64,000 bases of DNA from Theodoxus fluviatilis (lineage: Eukaryota; Mollusca; Gastropoda; Cycloneritida; Neritidae): the NCBI GenBank assembly GCA_034096865.1, contig JAWQFJ010001198.1, positions 109,605 through 173,604 on the forward strand, in the 5' to 3' direction. The stretch's first letter is position 1. Every line of letters begins with the position of its first letter. Made by a program: the position numbers and the translations under genes. The notes beneath the pieces are model-generated. The model was not told the origin of the DNA. It did no database searches and was given only the letters and a program-made list of their open reading frames with translations. Positions 11,439-24,330 of this stretch are shown here, piece by piece.

Positions 11439-14400
11439 TGTCCAGTGCAGAGAGAGGTCCAGTACAGAGAGAGGTCCAGTACAGAGAGAGGTCCAGTGCA
11501 GAGAGAGGTCCAGGTCCAGTACAGAGAGAGGTCCAGGTCCAGTACAGAGAGAGGTCCAGTACAGAGAGAGGTCCAGTACAGAGAGAGGTCCAGTACAGAG
11601 AGAGGTCCAGTACAGAGAGAGGTCCAGGTCCAGTACAGAGAGAGGTCCAGGTCCAGTACAGAGAGAGGTCCAGGTCCAGTACAGAGAGAGGTCCAGGTCC
11701 AGTACAGAGAGAGGTCCAGTACAGAGAGAGGTCCAGGTCCAGTACAGAGAGAGGTCCAGGTCCAGTACAGAGAGAGGTCCAGTTCAGAGAGAGGTCCAGT
11801 ACAGAGAGAGGTCCAGGTCCAGTACAGAGAGAGGTCCAGTACAGAGAGAGGTCCAGGTCCAGTACAGAGAGAGGTCCAGGTCCAGTACAGAGAGAGGTCC
11901 AGGTCCAGTACAGAGAGAGGTCCAGTACAGAGAAAGGTCTAGTACAGAGAGAGGTCCAGGTCCAGTACAGAGAGAGGTCCAGGTCCAGTACAGAGAGAGG
12001 TCCAGGTCCAGTACAGAGAGAGGTCCAGTGCAGAGAGAGGTCCAGTACAGAGAGAGGTCCAGGTCCAGTACAGAGAGAGGTCCAGGTCCAGTACAGAGAG
12101 AGGTCCAGTGCAGAGAGAGGTCCAGTACAGAAAGAGGTCCAGGTCCAGTACAAAGAGAGGTCCAGGTCTAGTACAGAGAGAGGTCAAGTACAGAGAAAGG
12201 TCTAGTACAGAGAGAGGTCCAGGTCCAGTACAGAGAGAGGTCAAGTACAGAGAAAGGTCTAGTACAGAGAGAGGTCCAGGTCCAGTACAGAGAGAGGTCC
12301 AGGTCCAGTACAGAGAGAGGTCCAGGTCAAGTACAGAGAGAGGTCCAGTACAGAGAAAGGTCTAGTACAGAGAGAGGTCCAGGTCCAGTACAGAGAGAGG
12401 TCCAGGTCCAGTACAGAGAGAGGTCCAGGTCCAGTACAGAGAGAGGTCAAGTACAGAGAAAGGTCCAGTACAGAGAGAGGTCCAGGTCCAGTACAGAGAA
12501 AGGTCCAGGTCAAGTACAGAGAGAGGTCCAGGTCCAGTACAAAGAGAGGTCCAGGTCCAGTACAGAGAGAGGTCCAGTACAGAGAAAGGTCCAGTACAGA
12601 GAGAGGTCCAAGTCCAGTACAGAGAGAGGTCCAGTACAGAGAGAGGTCCAGGTCCAGTACAGAGAGAGGTCCAGGTCCAGTACAGAGAGAGGTCCAGAAC
12701 AGAGAGAGGTCCAGTACAGAGAGAGGTCCAGGTCCAGTACAGAGAGAGGTCCAGGTCCAGTACAGAGAGAGGTCCAGTACAGAGAGAGGTCCAGTACAGA
12801 GAGAGGTCCAGGTCAAGTACAGAGAGAGGTCCAGTACAGAGAGAGGTCCAGGTCCAGTACAGAGAGAGGTCCAGTACAAAGAGAGGTCCAGGTCCAGTAC
12901 AGAGAGAGGTCCAGGTCCAGTACAGAGAGAGGTCAAGTACAGAGAAAGGTCTAGTACAGAGAGAGGTCCAGGTCCAGTACAAAGAGAGGTCCAGGTCCAG
13001 TACAGAGAGAGGTCAAGTACAGAGAAAGGTCCAGTACAGAGAGAGGTCCAGGTCCAGTACAGAGAGAGGTCCAGTACAGAGAGAGGTCCAGGTCCAGTAC
13101 AGAGAGAGGTCCAGGTCCAGTACAGAGAGAGGTCCAGGTCCAGTACAGAGAGAGGTCCAGGTCCAGTACAGAGAGAGGTCCAGGTCCAGTACAGAGAGAG
13201 GTCCAGTACAGAGAGAGGTCCAGTTCCAGTACAGAGAGAGGTCCAGTACAGAGAGAGGTCCAGGTCCAGTACAGAGAGAGGTCCAGTGCAGAGAGAGGTC
13301 CAGTACAGAGAGAGGTCCAGGTCCAGTACAGAGAGAGGTCCAGGTCCAGTACAGAGAGAGGTCCAGGTCCAGTACAGAGAGAGGTCCAGTACAGAGAGAG
13401 GTCCAGGTCCAGTACAGAGAGAGGTCCAGGTCCAGTACAGAGAGAGGTCCAGTACAGAGAGAGGTCCAGGTCCAGTACAAAGAGAGGTCCAGGTCCAGTA
13501 CAGAGAGAGGTCCAGTACAGAGAGAGGTCCAGGTCCAGTACAGAGAGAGGTCCAGGTCCAGTACAGAGAGAGGTCCAGGTCCAGTACAGAGAGAGGTCCA
13601 GGTCCAGTACAGAGAGAGGTCCAGGTCCAGTACAGAGAGAGGTCCAGGTCCAGTACAGAGAGAGGTCCAGTACAGAGAGAGGTCCAGTTCCAGTACAGAG
13701 AGAGGTCCAGTACAGAGAGAGGTCCAGGTCCAGTACAGAGAGAGGTCCAGTGCAGAGAGAGGTCCAGTACAGAGAGAGGTCCAGGTCCAGTACAGAGAGA
13801 GGTCCAGGTCCAGTACAGAGAGAGGTCCAGGTCCAGTACAGAGAGAGGTCCAGTACAGAGAGAGGTCCAGTACAGAGAGAGGTCCAGGTCCAGTACAGAG
13901 AGAGGTCCAGGTCCAGTACAGAGAGAGGTCCAGTACAGAGAGAGGTCCAGGTCCAGTACAAAGAGAGGTCCAGGTCCAGTACAGAGAGAGGTCCAGTACA
14001 GAGAGAGGTCCAGGTCCAGTACAGAGAGAGGTCCAGGTCCAGTACAGAGAGAGGTCCAGGTCCAGTACAGAGAGAGGTCCAGGTCCAGTACAGAGAGAGG
14101 TCCAGGTCCAGTACAGAGAGAGGTCCAGTGCAGAGAGAGGTCCAGTACAGAGAGAGGTCCAGGTCCAGTACAGAGAGAGGTCCAGGTCCAGTACAGAGAG
14201 AGGTCCAGGTCCAGTACAGAGAGAGGTCCAGGTCCAGTGCAGAGAGAGGTCCAGGTCCAGTACAGAGAGAGGTCCAGTACAGAGAGGTTCAGTGCAGAGA
14301 GAGGTCCAGGTCCAGTACAGAGAGAGGTCCAGTACAGAGAGAGGTCCAGTACAGAGAGAGGTCCAGTACAGAGAGAGGTCCAGGTCCAGTACAGAGAGAG

Positions 14401-15043
14401 GTCCAGGTCCAGTACAAAGAGAGGTCCAGGTCCAGTACAGAGAGAGGTCAAGTACAGAGAAAGGTCCAGTACAGAGAGAGGTCCAGTACAGAGAGAGGTC
14501 CAGGTCCAGTACAGAGAGAGGTCCAGGTCCAGTACAGAGAGAGGTCCAGGTCCAGTACAGAGAGAGGTCCAGTACAGAGAGAGGTCTAGTACAGAGAGAG
14601 GTCCAGGTCCAGTACAGAGAGAGGTCCAGGTCCAGTACAGAGAGAGGTCCAGGTACAGTACAGAGAGAGGTCCAGGTCCAGTACAGAGAGAGGTCCAGGT
14701 CCAGTACAGAGAGAGGTCCAGTTCAGAGAGAGGTCCAGGTCCAGTACAGAGAGAGGTCCAGGTCCAGTACAGAGAGAGGTCCAGTGCAGAGAGAGGTCCA
14801 GTACAGAGAGAGATCCAGGTCGAGTACAGAGAGAGGTCCAGGTCCAGTACAGAGAGAGGTCCAGGTCCAGTGCAGAGAGAGGTCCAGTTCAGAGAGAGGT
14901 CCAGGTCCAGTACAGAGAGAGGTCCAGGTCCAGTACAGAGAGAGGTCCAGGTCCAGTACAGAGAGAGGTCCAGGTCCAGTACAGAGAGAGGTCAAGTACA
15001 GAGAAAGGTCCAGTACAGAGAAAGGCCCAGTACAAAGAGAGGT
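11439..15043. repeat. 3.6-kb minisatellite built from 17-bp and 23-bp units
   Basis: Units are GTCCAGTACAGAGAGAG (17) or the same with an extra GTCCAG (23), in irregular order, with rare point variants (gtgcag, gttcag, gtcaag, agaaag). Both lengths are 2 mod 3 and the unit has no stop in any frame, so frames of hundreds of codons on both strands are artefacts. Confidence 0.97.
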
Positions 15044-15062
15044 TGGAGGGGAGGTAGTTTAC

Positions 15063-15205
15063 CTGTGAGAGTGACAGGGTGGGAGGTGGTGACAGTGGCC
15101 AAGTCAAAGGTGGCTGGCCGCTCCTCATTGTGCACCAGGACAGTGCCTGGCCGCATCACTGTTGACTCCTGGCCCCCTGTGCTGCCCAACCCCGACATGG
15201 CACTG
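15063..15205 (-). CDS. Candidate minus-strand exon, unknown gene
   Basis: On the minus strand the acceptor ttcttttacttctggttgcag is followed by 143 nt with one open frame (SAMSGLGSTGGQESTVMRPG…PVTLTG) and the donor ACAG|gtaaac. The other two frames have stops. Third positions are GC-rich, as in SSR1. The acceptor is a CAGCAG tandem, so a 3-base alternative (exon start 15202) is possible. The next downstream intron would begin with the 17/23-bp minisatellite. No family recognised. Confidence 0.4.
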
Positions 15206-15545
15206 CTGCAACCAGAAGTAAAAGAATCTCACAAGAGGGATGATTTCACGGTCTCTTCATTATTCCATTTTCACATCCATTCATAGACCTCTTCCTCCAT
15301 GGCACCTCTGCAGTCAGAAGTATAACAGTTGTGACAGATGACTTCACAAATCTCTCCCCCATTAAGTCCTCCCATCCAACCCCCACCAAGCACCGCTCTT
15401 TCCTCCATGGCACTGCTGCAACAGGAGTAAAACAGTCACCTGAGAAAGGTGACTTTAATAGTCTGCATACCACTCCTCTCTCCCATTTATCCAACCCCTC
15501 TTCACCCATGGCACAGCTGCAACCAGAGATGAAAGCACCCACGAG
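15197..15545 (-). repeat. 100-108-bp tandem repeat made from a splice-acceptor region
   Basis: Starting points 15197, 15298, 15406 and 15507 each carry catggca(c/g)…ctgca on the + strand. On the minus strand this is a pyrimidine-rich tract, (t)gcag and GTGCCATG. The rightmost three copies look like decayed duplicates of the acceptor of the candidate exon 15063-15205. Confidence 0.6.
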
Positions 15546-16165
15546 ACAACCATCTTACACAACAGCAGGGATATGCATATAATTGTGATGCAGCATTGAT
15601 TTTGAGCGGAAAAGCAAGCAGAAGCCATGTGCATCAGATGTATACATGTTGTTGTGCATAGTTTTGTTTACCTGAATGTTTCAGGGTACAAACTTGGGTG
15701 CGGATACAAAAAGTTTGTTCAATGAGATGTATGCAAATATTCCGATAAATATGAAGAGGTGCATGAAAGCACTAGTATGTACAGGCAGTTGTGTCCAGCT
15801 ATCCCTCTAAGAAGCAAGGTATATATGTGTGCATGTAGTAGATGGTGTGTATAGCAGGTGATGTGCAAGAGTGGCATGTGATTGGACATGTTTGCAGGGT
15901 ACCTGTACATGCAAGCAGGTGTGTGTAGCTCTGTGAACTAGTATGAAAGTGCATGAGCAGTAAGTGGTGTGAAGGCACTAGCATGTGAGTAGTTAGTTAC
16001 AAGAACCTGAATGTGTGAGCATGGATTGAAAGCTGTCTTTCTGTGAGATAAGATGTGTGTACAGGTGTGTATACAGTAGGTGGTATGTTGATACCAGTAT
16101 GAGGGTGGGCAGTTTGCTAAGGATCTGTATGAACAGGCAGGTGTGTGGAAGTCTACATTAAGGTG
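15546..16165. other. TG-rich unique stretch, no gene seen
   Basis: Loose tgtgtgta-gcaggtg patterns suggest an old eroded repeat up to the hAT-like element. Confidence 0.35.
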
Positions 16166-16171
16166 TGTATA

Positions 16172-18805
16172 CAGGGTTCGTACAGGTTTTTAGATACAAA
16201 ATTCCATGACTTTTCCATGACTTTCCATGACCTTCAACAACATTTTCCATGACCTAGCGTACTGTGATACATTACAATTTTAAAGAGAAAAGTGTATGGC
16301 GCACGACCAAACTCACGCACAATACACCCGTTGTAAAAAAAATCTAATTCTTTTTATTATTTTTACAGCAGATTGATTCAAAAACTGACAAATGCAGAAA
16401 ATTTTCAAACAAGTACTCCTTAAAATGATGATACTTTTGTCCCAAATGTCTGGTTCTTCAACGATTAACGCACGCTGAATGTGGTAATCAAGCACGCGTC
16501 TACACAACGCCATTGCGGTCCGATGTACACACAAACAGGTGGAAAATTTCCGCCTGTTTTCTCCTTTCAAGCGCACAATCCGGGCGCTAGACAAAAAGTA
16601 GATTCATCGTACATTAACATCGAATATAGCGTTGGAAGGGGGAAATCTTGTAGAATCCGAGGGTGTCTGTACGAAATTGATCGGAAAAGCGGGAGTGAGC
16701 AAATTTTAACAAAATGTCCGATGACGTTCGAACTTTCATCCATAACTCGTCTTTCGATTTTCACCGGAAGTTCAAACATACACCGAACGAAAGAGCAATC
16801 TTTCCTCTAATGAGTAGTAAAGTTTCAACTTGATCAAATGAGAAACTTCGACGGACGAGTGTTTAGAAGAGACCAACCCGAGTCGCGAAATGCAAACTCC
16901 GTCGAGCCACCGCGAGTCGGTAGTGGCGGAGGGTGTTTTTTTTACGTAATCGGCTTGTATGTTCTCAGCGGAAATAAGACGGATTAACACAAAACTACAC
17001 GACACATGTTCTTGAAACCTTCTGCTTCATAAACAACTTTCATTCTTGTTTTTATTCACAATATTTTGTGGATTGTCCACAATTAGCCATGAAAGTGAAG
17101 TGGTATTGCCGAGTGCATTTTGGCTAGTACTGTAGTAGCGCAAAGATTTGATACAAATTACCACGGAATCCTACCACTAGTTAAAAAAAATTAGACAACT
17201 CAGAAAGACTTTCATCTTTCATGTTACATTGGTATTTTGTGTTATTGATATGTGCGAATCCTAGAAAAGTGGATTCTATCGAACCGACGGCCACTTCCGG
17301 TCTGATGAAATTTCTTCGAACATCGCGTGCGGCGTCTATTTAGCACTCGCTGAAGGTCCCGAGTTCTACAATACTTTTTCCAATATGTGCAAAATATTGC
17401 AATAAATATCTTCCTAAATGATTGTTCTAGCATAAACTGAAACAAAAACCCCAATAAACTAACCGATTTCAGCTGATTTGTCCGTCAAAATCGCATCTGC
17501 GCCGTCACGCTCTTACTCGCCATTGTGTGATTTTGACGGTCATGCTATTTACCGAAATGGCGCTAATGTCTTCGAAATGGCTTAGAAATGAGCATATATA
17601 TCGTTATCCCCTTCTTGAATATGATATATTTAAGCTATTCTAATTAAACCAGAACTATATTTGACCAAATTACGTTAGAAACAGCAACATTTTGAAACAG
17701 ACATGCGGTCGCCATTTCGATCCAGCGCCAAATGGTAAATAGCAAAATCGGACATGGATATCCAGCTGTTTCTTCTGAAGTTCAGCATTCAGGGACTCAT
17801 CAAAGAGCAGCACCAGAGAATCAGAAGACCGGGCCTTTGCCTTGAGCATGTCTAAGAAATGTGGCCCCAGACCAAAAGTTGTCAAGTACCGGGCTTTGCT
17901 TTCACTCAAGGCAAACTTGGAGGCGATGACACTGTCGGGAAACATGCGACGGAACAGCTCGTTCATTCCTTTGGTACTGGAGAATGAGAAGTGGGAGATG
18001 ACCATTTTCAAAGTCCACAAAATTTCTGCTTTCAGTGTGTCCTCTGTTGTCAAGAAAGTGTCAATCCCAGTAGATCTACTGCCACTGCCAGTGGGTGCAG
18101 GCCTAGTTTCGACCGGCGTAGCAGCGCCACCTTTGAAGCACTCTCTGTCTCAGCATTTTTTGCAGTTTGAACAAAATCTGATATTCGTGTTTGACGTTTG
18201 CTCTTTTCTTCTTGGTGTTTTTTAGCACGCGCCTGGTGCGCGACACTTTTCATGTGGCTTTTCAACGCTGCCGCTCCCATGTTGGATACATCAAAGTCTT
18301 TTTCACAAAATCGGCACTTTGCCATCCCATCCACTCTCGCTCGCATGACCCACTCACGGTATTCAGGGTCTCCTGTCCAAGAGTCTTGAAAGCGACACTT
18401 TCCAGGCATGATGATAATCTGATTCTCAAAGAAACACTGCACCACAAACAAAACAAGCTCTTTTCACTCTGTCCTCGTTTGAACCAACTGACCGGACCGG
18501 CGTGGAAATGAAACGAGGTCACCTAGCCAAAGAACCAATCAGGAAGCAGAAGGCACACGAGCCTTCAGAATTAACCAATGGGATGCAAGGGCACGTTTTC
18601 CTGACGTGCTCAGCGTTTAAAATTAGATTGAGAGTATCGCGCGAAGCACAGCCTAGAAAACGTCTTTTTTTCTTTCTTTTTTTTTCTTTCTTAAATTCCA
18701 TGACTTTCCATGACCTAAGTTGAAATTCCATGACTTTCCAGGCCTGGAAAATAAAAAATCAAATTCCATGACTTTCCAGGTTTTCCATGACCTGTACGAA
18801 CCCTG
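16172..18805 (-). mobile_element. DNA transposon with TIRs, probably hAT superfamily, transposase truncated
   Basis: Ends are a perfect inverted repeat, CAGGGTTCGTACAGG at 16172 and CCTGTACGAACCCTG ending at 18805. They are flanked by the 6-bp direct repeat tgtata (16166-16171 and 18806-18811). Ttccatgac motifs recur inside both ends in the same orientation. The CAGGG terminus and the encoded BED-like finger protein suggest hAT; a 6-bp duplication is shorter than the usual 8, so a 6-bp subgroup or another superfamily is possible. The 1.5 kb from 16172 to 17670 has no transposase C-terminus, so the copy is defective. Confidence 0.8.
17670..18409 (-). pseudogene. Truncated, frameshifted transposase N-terminal half (BED-like zinc finger)
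   Basis: Reading from MPGKCRFQDSW at 18409, about 120 residues include a finger-like CRFC…H-x5-H (a CX2C…HX5H pattern in a SHMKSVAH context). The frame is lost near 18100-18050 and resumes as TTEDTLKAEILWTLK, running to DSLVLLFDESLN and QLDIHVRF. After that it diverges and stops at 17670. Proteins of this kind are usually well over 500 residues, so the catalytic C-terminal half is missing. It resembles animal proteins related to hAT transposases; the match is from memory of the family pattern. Confidence 0.7.
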
Positions 18806-18855
18806 TGTATAAAAGGAGCCTGCAGTTATCACGCATGTTTACCGATCATACAAAA

Positions 18856-19691
18856 CTAGGCACAGATACCAGTTAGGGGGCCAGGCACAGATACCAGTTA
18901 GGGAGCCAGGCACAGATACCAGTTAGGGGGCCAGGCACAGATACCAGTTAGGGGGCCAGGCACAGATACCAGTTAGGGGGCCAGGCACAGATACCAGTTA
19001 GGGGGCCAGGCACAGATACCAGTTAGGGAGCCAGGCACAGATACCAGTTAGGGGGCCAGGCACAGATACCAGTTAGGGGGCCAGGCACAGATACCAGTTA
19101 GGGGGCCAGGCACAGATACCAGTTAGGGGGCCAGGCACAGATACCAGTTAGGGGGCCAGGCACAGATACCAGTTAGGGGGCCAGGCACAGATACCAGTTA
19201 GGGGGCCAGGCACAGATACCAGTTAGGGGGCCAGGCACAGACACCAGTTAGGGGGCCAGGCACAGATACCAGTTAGGGGGCCAGGCACATATACCAGTTA
19301 GGGGGCCAGGCACAGATACCAGTTAGGGGGCCAGGCACAGATACCAGTTAGGGGGCCAGGCACAAATACCAGTTAGGGGGCCAGGCACATATACCAGTTA
19401 GGGGGCCAGGCACATATACCAGTTAGGGGGCCAGGCACAGACACCAGTTAGGGGGCCAGGCACAGATACCAGTTAGGGGGCCAGGCACAGATACCAGTTA
19501 GGGGACCAGGCACAGATACCAGTTAGGGGGCCAGGCACAGATACCAGTTAGGGAGCCAGGCACAGATACCAGTTAGGGGACCAGGCACAGACACCAGTTA
19601 GGGGGCCAGGCACAGATACCAGTTAGGGGGCCAGGCACAGACACCAGTTAGGGGGCCAGGCACAGATACCAGTTAGGGGGCCAGGCACAGA
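18856..19691. repeat. 25-bp minisatellite, about 33 copies
   Basis: Unit ccaggcacagataccagtta followed by ggggg; very homogeneous, with a few single-base variants (gggag, cacat, acacc). Begins 50 bp after the hAT-like element. Confidence 0.97.
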
Positions 19692-19761
19692 GCAAGACTA
19701 CACAGGGTAGAGGGTAGTATTAACATAGCAGCAGGAGTGACAATCTTGTATTAAAAACAAA

Positions 19762-19813
<52 letters not shown>

Positions 19814-19838
19814 CGATGATGATGATGATGATGATGAT
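19762..19838. repeat. (ATG)n trinucleotide tract
   Basis: About 25 ATG triplets with one ACG interruption. Confidence 0.97.
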
Positions 19839-20028
19839 GGAACAAGTGTATTGTGTTCCATCGGATCATCCTCATAGACTAACAAGGGAGGCTTTTTGGA
19901 TGACTAAACTGCGTACCACTTATCCTCTTGGTCTAAACACCAAAGAGTAGTTGAGTGATTGGCGGTTTGGGTGTTCAGAGGGTACGCTTGTCGACTTTCG
20001 GGGGTGGTCTGATGGTCTGGATGTGTGT

Positions 20029-20124
20029 ACTGTGTGTGTAGAGGTGTGCATGTGTGTGTGTGTTTGTGTGTGTAGGTGTGTGTGTGTGTGTTTGCGTGCG
20101 TGTGTATACACATGTGTGTGTGTG
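20029..20124. repeat. Imperfect (GT)n tract
   Basis: GT-rich with interruptions; no gene in 19839-20380 around it. Confidence 0.9.
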
Positions 20125-20380
20125 ATATGCTGTTTCTTTCTCCAGAATTCTTTGACTTATATTTGCTCATTTTTGTGGACTATCGTGGTAATTAGCCAGC
20201 CAGGACATCCAAGACTATAAGAATGTCTACCATCATAGTACTCGTAATTCTTTTTATACATCATCTTGATGCTATTTTATTATTTGCTGAAGAAGTTGCC
20301 AAAAGGCATCAAAATATTCAAAGACGAAGTAAAAGCACAGAAAATCATATTGTTTTTTGTTTTCTTTCTCTTTTTTGGAG

Positions 20381-20403
20381 ATGATGATGATGATGATGAT
20401 AAT

Positions 20404-20492
<89 letters not shown>

Positions 20493-20785
20493 AAGAAGAA
20501 GAAGAAGAAGAAGAAGAAGAAGAAGAAGAAGAAGAAGAAGAAGAAGAAGAAGAAGAAGAAGAAGAAGAAGAAGAATAGAAGAAGAAGAAGAAGAAGAAGA
20601 AGAAGAAGAAGAAGAAGAAGAAGAAGAAGAAGAAGAAGAAGAAGAAGAAGAAGAAGAAGAAGAAGAAGAAGAAGAAGAAGAAGAAGAAGAAGAAGAAGAA
20701 GAACAAGAAGAACAAGAAGAAGAAGAAGAAGAAGAAGAAGAAGAAGAAGAAGAAGAAGAAGACAACAACAACAATAATAATAATA
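20381..20785. repeat. (GAT)n-(AAT)n-(GAA)n trinucleotide array
   Basis: GAT 20381-20402, AAT 20403-20463, then about 300 bp of GAA with single interruptions at 20575, 20702 and 20711, then ACA/AAT triplets. Purine strand is the + strand. Confidence 0.97.
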
Positions 20786-20790
20786 ATTTT

Positions 20791-21720
20791 AAAAAAATGA
20801 AAATACAGAAGCACTATAGAGTTTTTTCTTCTCTTTTTCTATCAAGGTGAAAGCTTTCCAACAAGTTTAAACCTTTCTGCCAGTTTTAGCACTCTCTGTG
20901 TCTGTCTGGCAGTATTGGAAAGTTTGCAGCCAAAAAACTTCCATTCTGTCCAGTTGTCACTTCTATGCATCTCTTTTGAAGACTCCGGCTGCAGCTGTGG
21001 TTTGAGTGCTGTGTGCTGCTGGATACACAATGGGTTAGTCCTTTTCATTTTTTGCAGAGTAAAATATTTTCTTTTGGTATACAAATCTGGCAGCCATTAT
21101 TTTCATCTTGATAAGTCCCTTGCTCAACCACATTGTGTAGAATAATAAGTGTTGTTGCATCAAGTGTATTATTGATACTTTTGTTTTTAGTACTACTGTG
21201 TCAGGATAACTATTTCCTTGTGAACATAATGATAATGCATTGAAAATCATGTGTTATTTGACTTTAACAGAGGCGGTCACTAATGCTGACTTAGCACTGG
21301 TCGCCAGTGACTTCATTGGCTGAAATTTAGCCAAAATATGAAAGTTATACATGGCTGCATTCTAGTTTTTGTGGAAAGACAGGTGACATAAATACAAGTA
21401 TTTATTACTACAGCTGATGTGTAAACTTTTTTGTTTTGGACCTCTACAGGATGTAAAAACCAAGTGGTTGCTAATGGCCCCTCCCTACCTTTGTAGATAG
21501 AGAATAGGGTAGGAGGAGAAACTCTGTCCAAGGCAATTCAGCCTTCATTAATTAAAGGTTGCAGTGAATCACATATTCTTCTATAACAAAAAGCTGGGTA
21601 AATAGGGGAAAGCTGGGAACGACATTCCCTTTTTAAATTTGTGAAGATTGTTCTGTTCTATGAAAAAAATGCTGAGTAAAAAACTTGAAGATATTAATCT
21701 CTACATTAAGTGAATCTGTG
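20791..21720. other. No gene seen
   Basis: AT-rich unique sequence. Short open frames only. Confidence 0.45.
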
Positions 21721-23140
<1,420 letters not shown>

Positions 23141-24005
23141 GGAAAACAAAGCAGAAGAGATGGGTGTGGAGAATATACTCTACAGATAATGGAAAACAAA
23201 GCAGAAGAGATGGGTGTGGAGAATATACTCTACAGATAATGGAAAACAAAGCAGAAGAGATGGGTGTGGAGAATATACTCTACAGATAATGGAAAACAAA
23301 GCAGAAGAGATGGGTGTGGAGAATATACTCTACAGATAATGGAAAACAAAGCAGAAGAGATGGGTGTGGAGAATATACTCTATAGATAAGGGGGAAAAAA
23401 AGCAGAAGAGATGGGTGTGGAGAATATACTCTACAGATAAGGGGGAAACAAAGCAGAAGAGATGGGTGTGGAGAATATACTCTACAGATAAGGGGAAAAC
23501 AAAGCAGAAGAGATGGGTGTGGAGAATATACTCTACAGATAAGGGGGAAACAAAGCAGAAGAGATGGGTGTGGAGAATATACTCTACAGATAAAGGAAAA
23601 CAAAGCAGAAGAGATGGGTGTGGAGAATATACTCTACAGATAAGGGGAAAACAAAGCAGAAGAGATGGGTGTGGAGAATATACTCTACAGATAAGGGGGA
23701 AACAAAGCAGAAGAGATGGGTGTGGAGAATATACTCTACAGATAAGGGGAAAACAAAGCAGAAGAGATGGGTGTGGAGAATATACTCTACAGATAAGGGG
23801 GAAACAAAGCAGAAGAGATGGGTGTGGAGAATATACTCTACAGATAAGGGGGAAACAAAGCAGAAGAGATGGGTGTGGAGAATATACTCTACAGATAAAG
23901 GAAAACAAAGCAGAAGAGATGGGTGTGGAGAATATACTCTACAGATAAGGGGAAAACAAAGCAGAAGAGATGGGTGTGGAGAATATACTCTACAGATAAG
24001 GGGGA
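23141..24005. repeat. 50/51-bp minisatellite, about 17 copies
   Basis: Unit ggaaaacaaagcagaagaga followed by tgggtgtggagaatatactc and tacagataa. The first five copies are exactly 50 bp; later ones have ggggga variants of 49-51 bp. No unique spacers, so not CRISPR. Confidence 0.97.
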
Positions 24006-24019
24006 AAAAAAGAAAAAAG

Positions 24020-24330
24020 GCTGTGGTTATGGTAACATGGCAACAACAAAAAATAGGGTTTGTGGATCAGCTTGACCTTTTATGGTTTGTTTCGCTTTAG
24101 AAGAGGCCAGATTGAATATAAACAATTCCTCTTTCTCTAAAAACACTTTTAAAAACGTAAATAATGGATTCCGCGAGTGCTCATTGGGCAGGGAATATGA
24201 GATGGCACAATGTCTGTTCTTTACCATAATTTCTTTCTTTGTTGTTGTCATTGATTTTGCAATATATATCCCAAAAAAGTTTTGGGTCAGCAGGAAAAAA
24301 TACGGTTGGTTGGGTTACCATAACCACAAC
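24020..24330. mobile_element. Small MITE-like element with 14-bp inverted ends
   Basis: GTGGTTATGGTAAC (24023-24036) is repeated inverted at 24314-24327. The roughly 300-bp interior has no transposase. It abuts the right end of the 50-bp minisatellite. A related end sequence occurs alone at 26510-26560. Confidence 0.6.

Noticed and set aside
11395..15286. Frames of 250-730 codons over the 17/23-bp array
   Set aside because: All frames on both strands are open because the unit is stop-free and both unit lengths are 2 mod 3. No evidence of a protein.
23141..24005. CRISPR-like regular repeats
   Set aside because: Units are directly adjacent with no unique spacers, and the window is animal DNA. 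It is a minisatellite.
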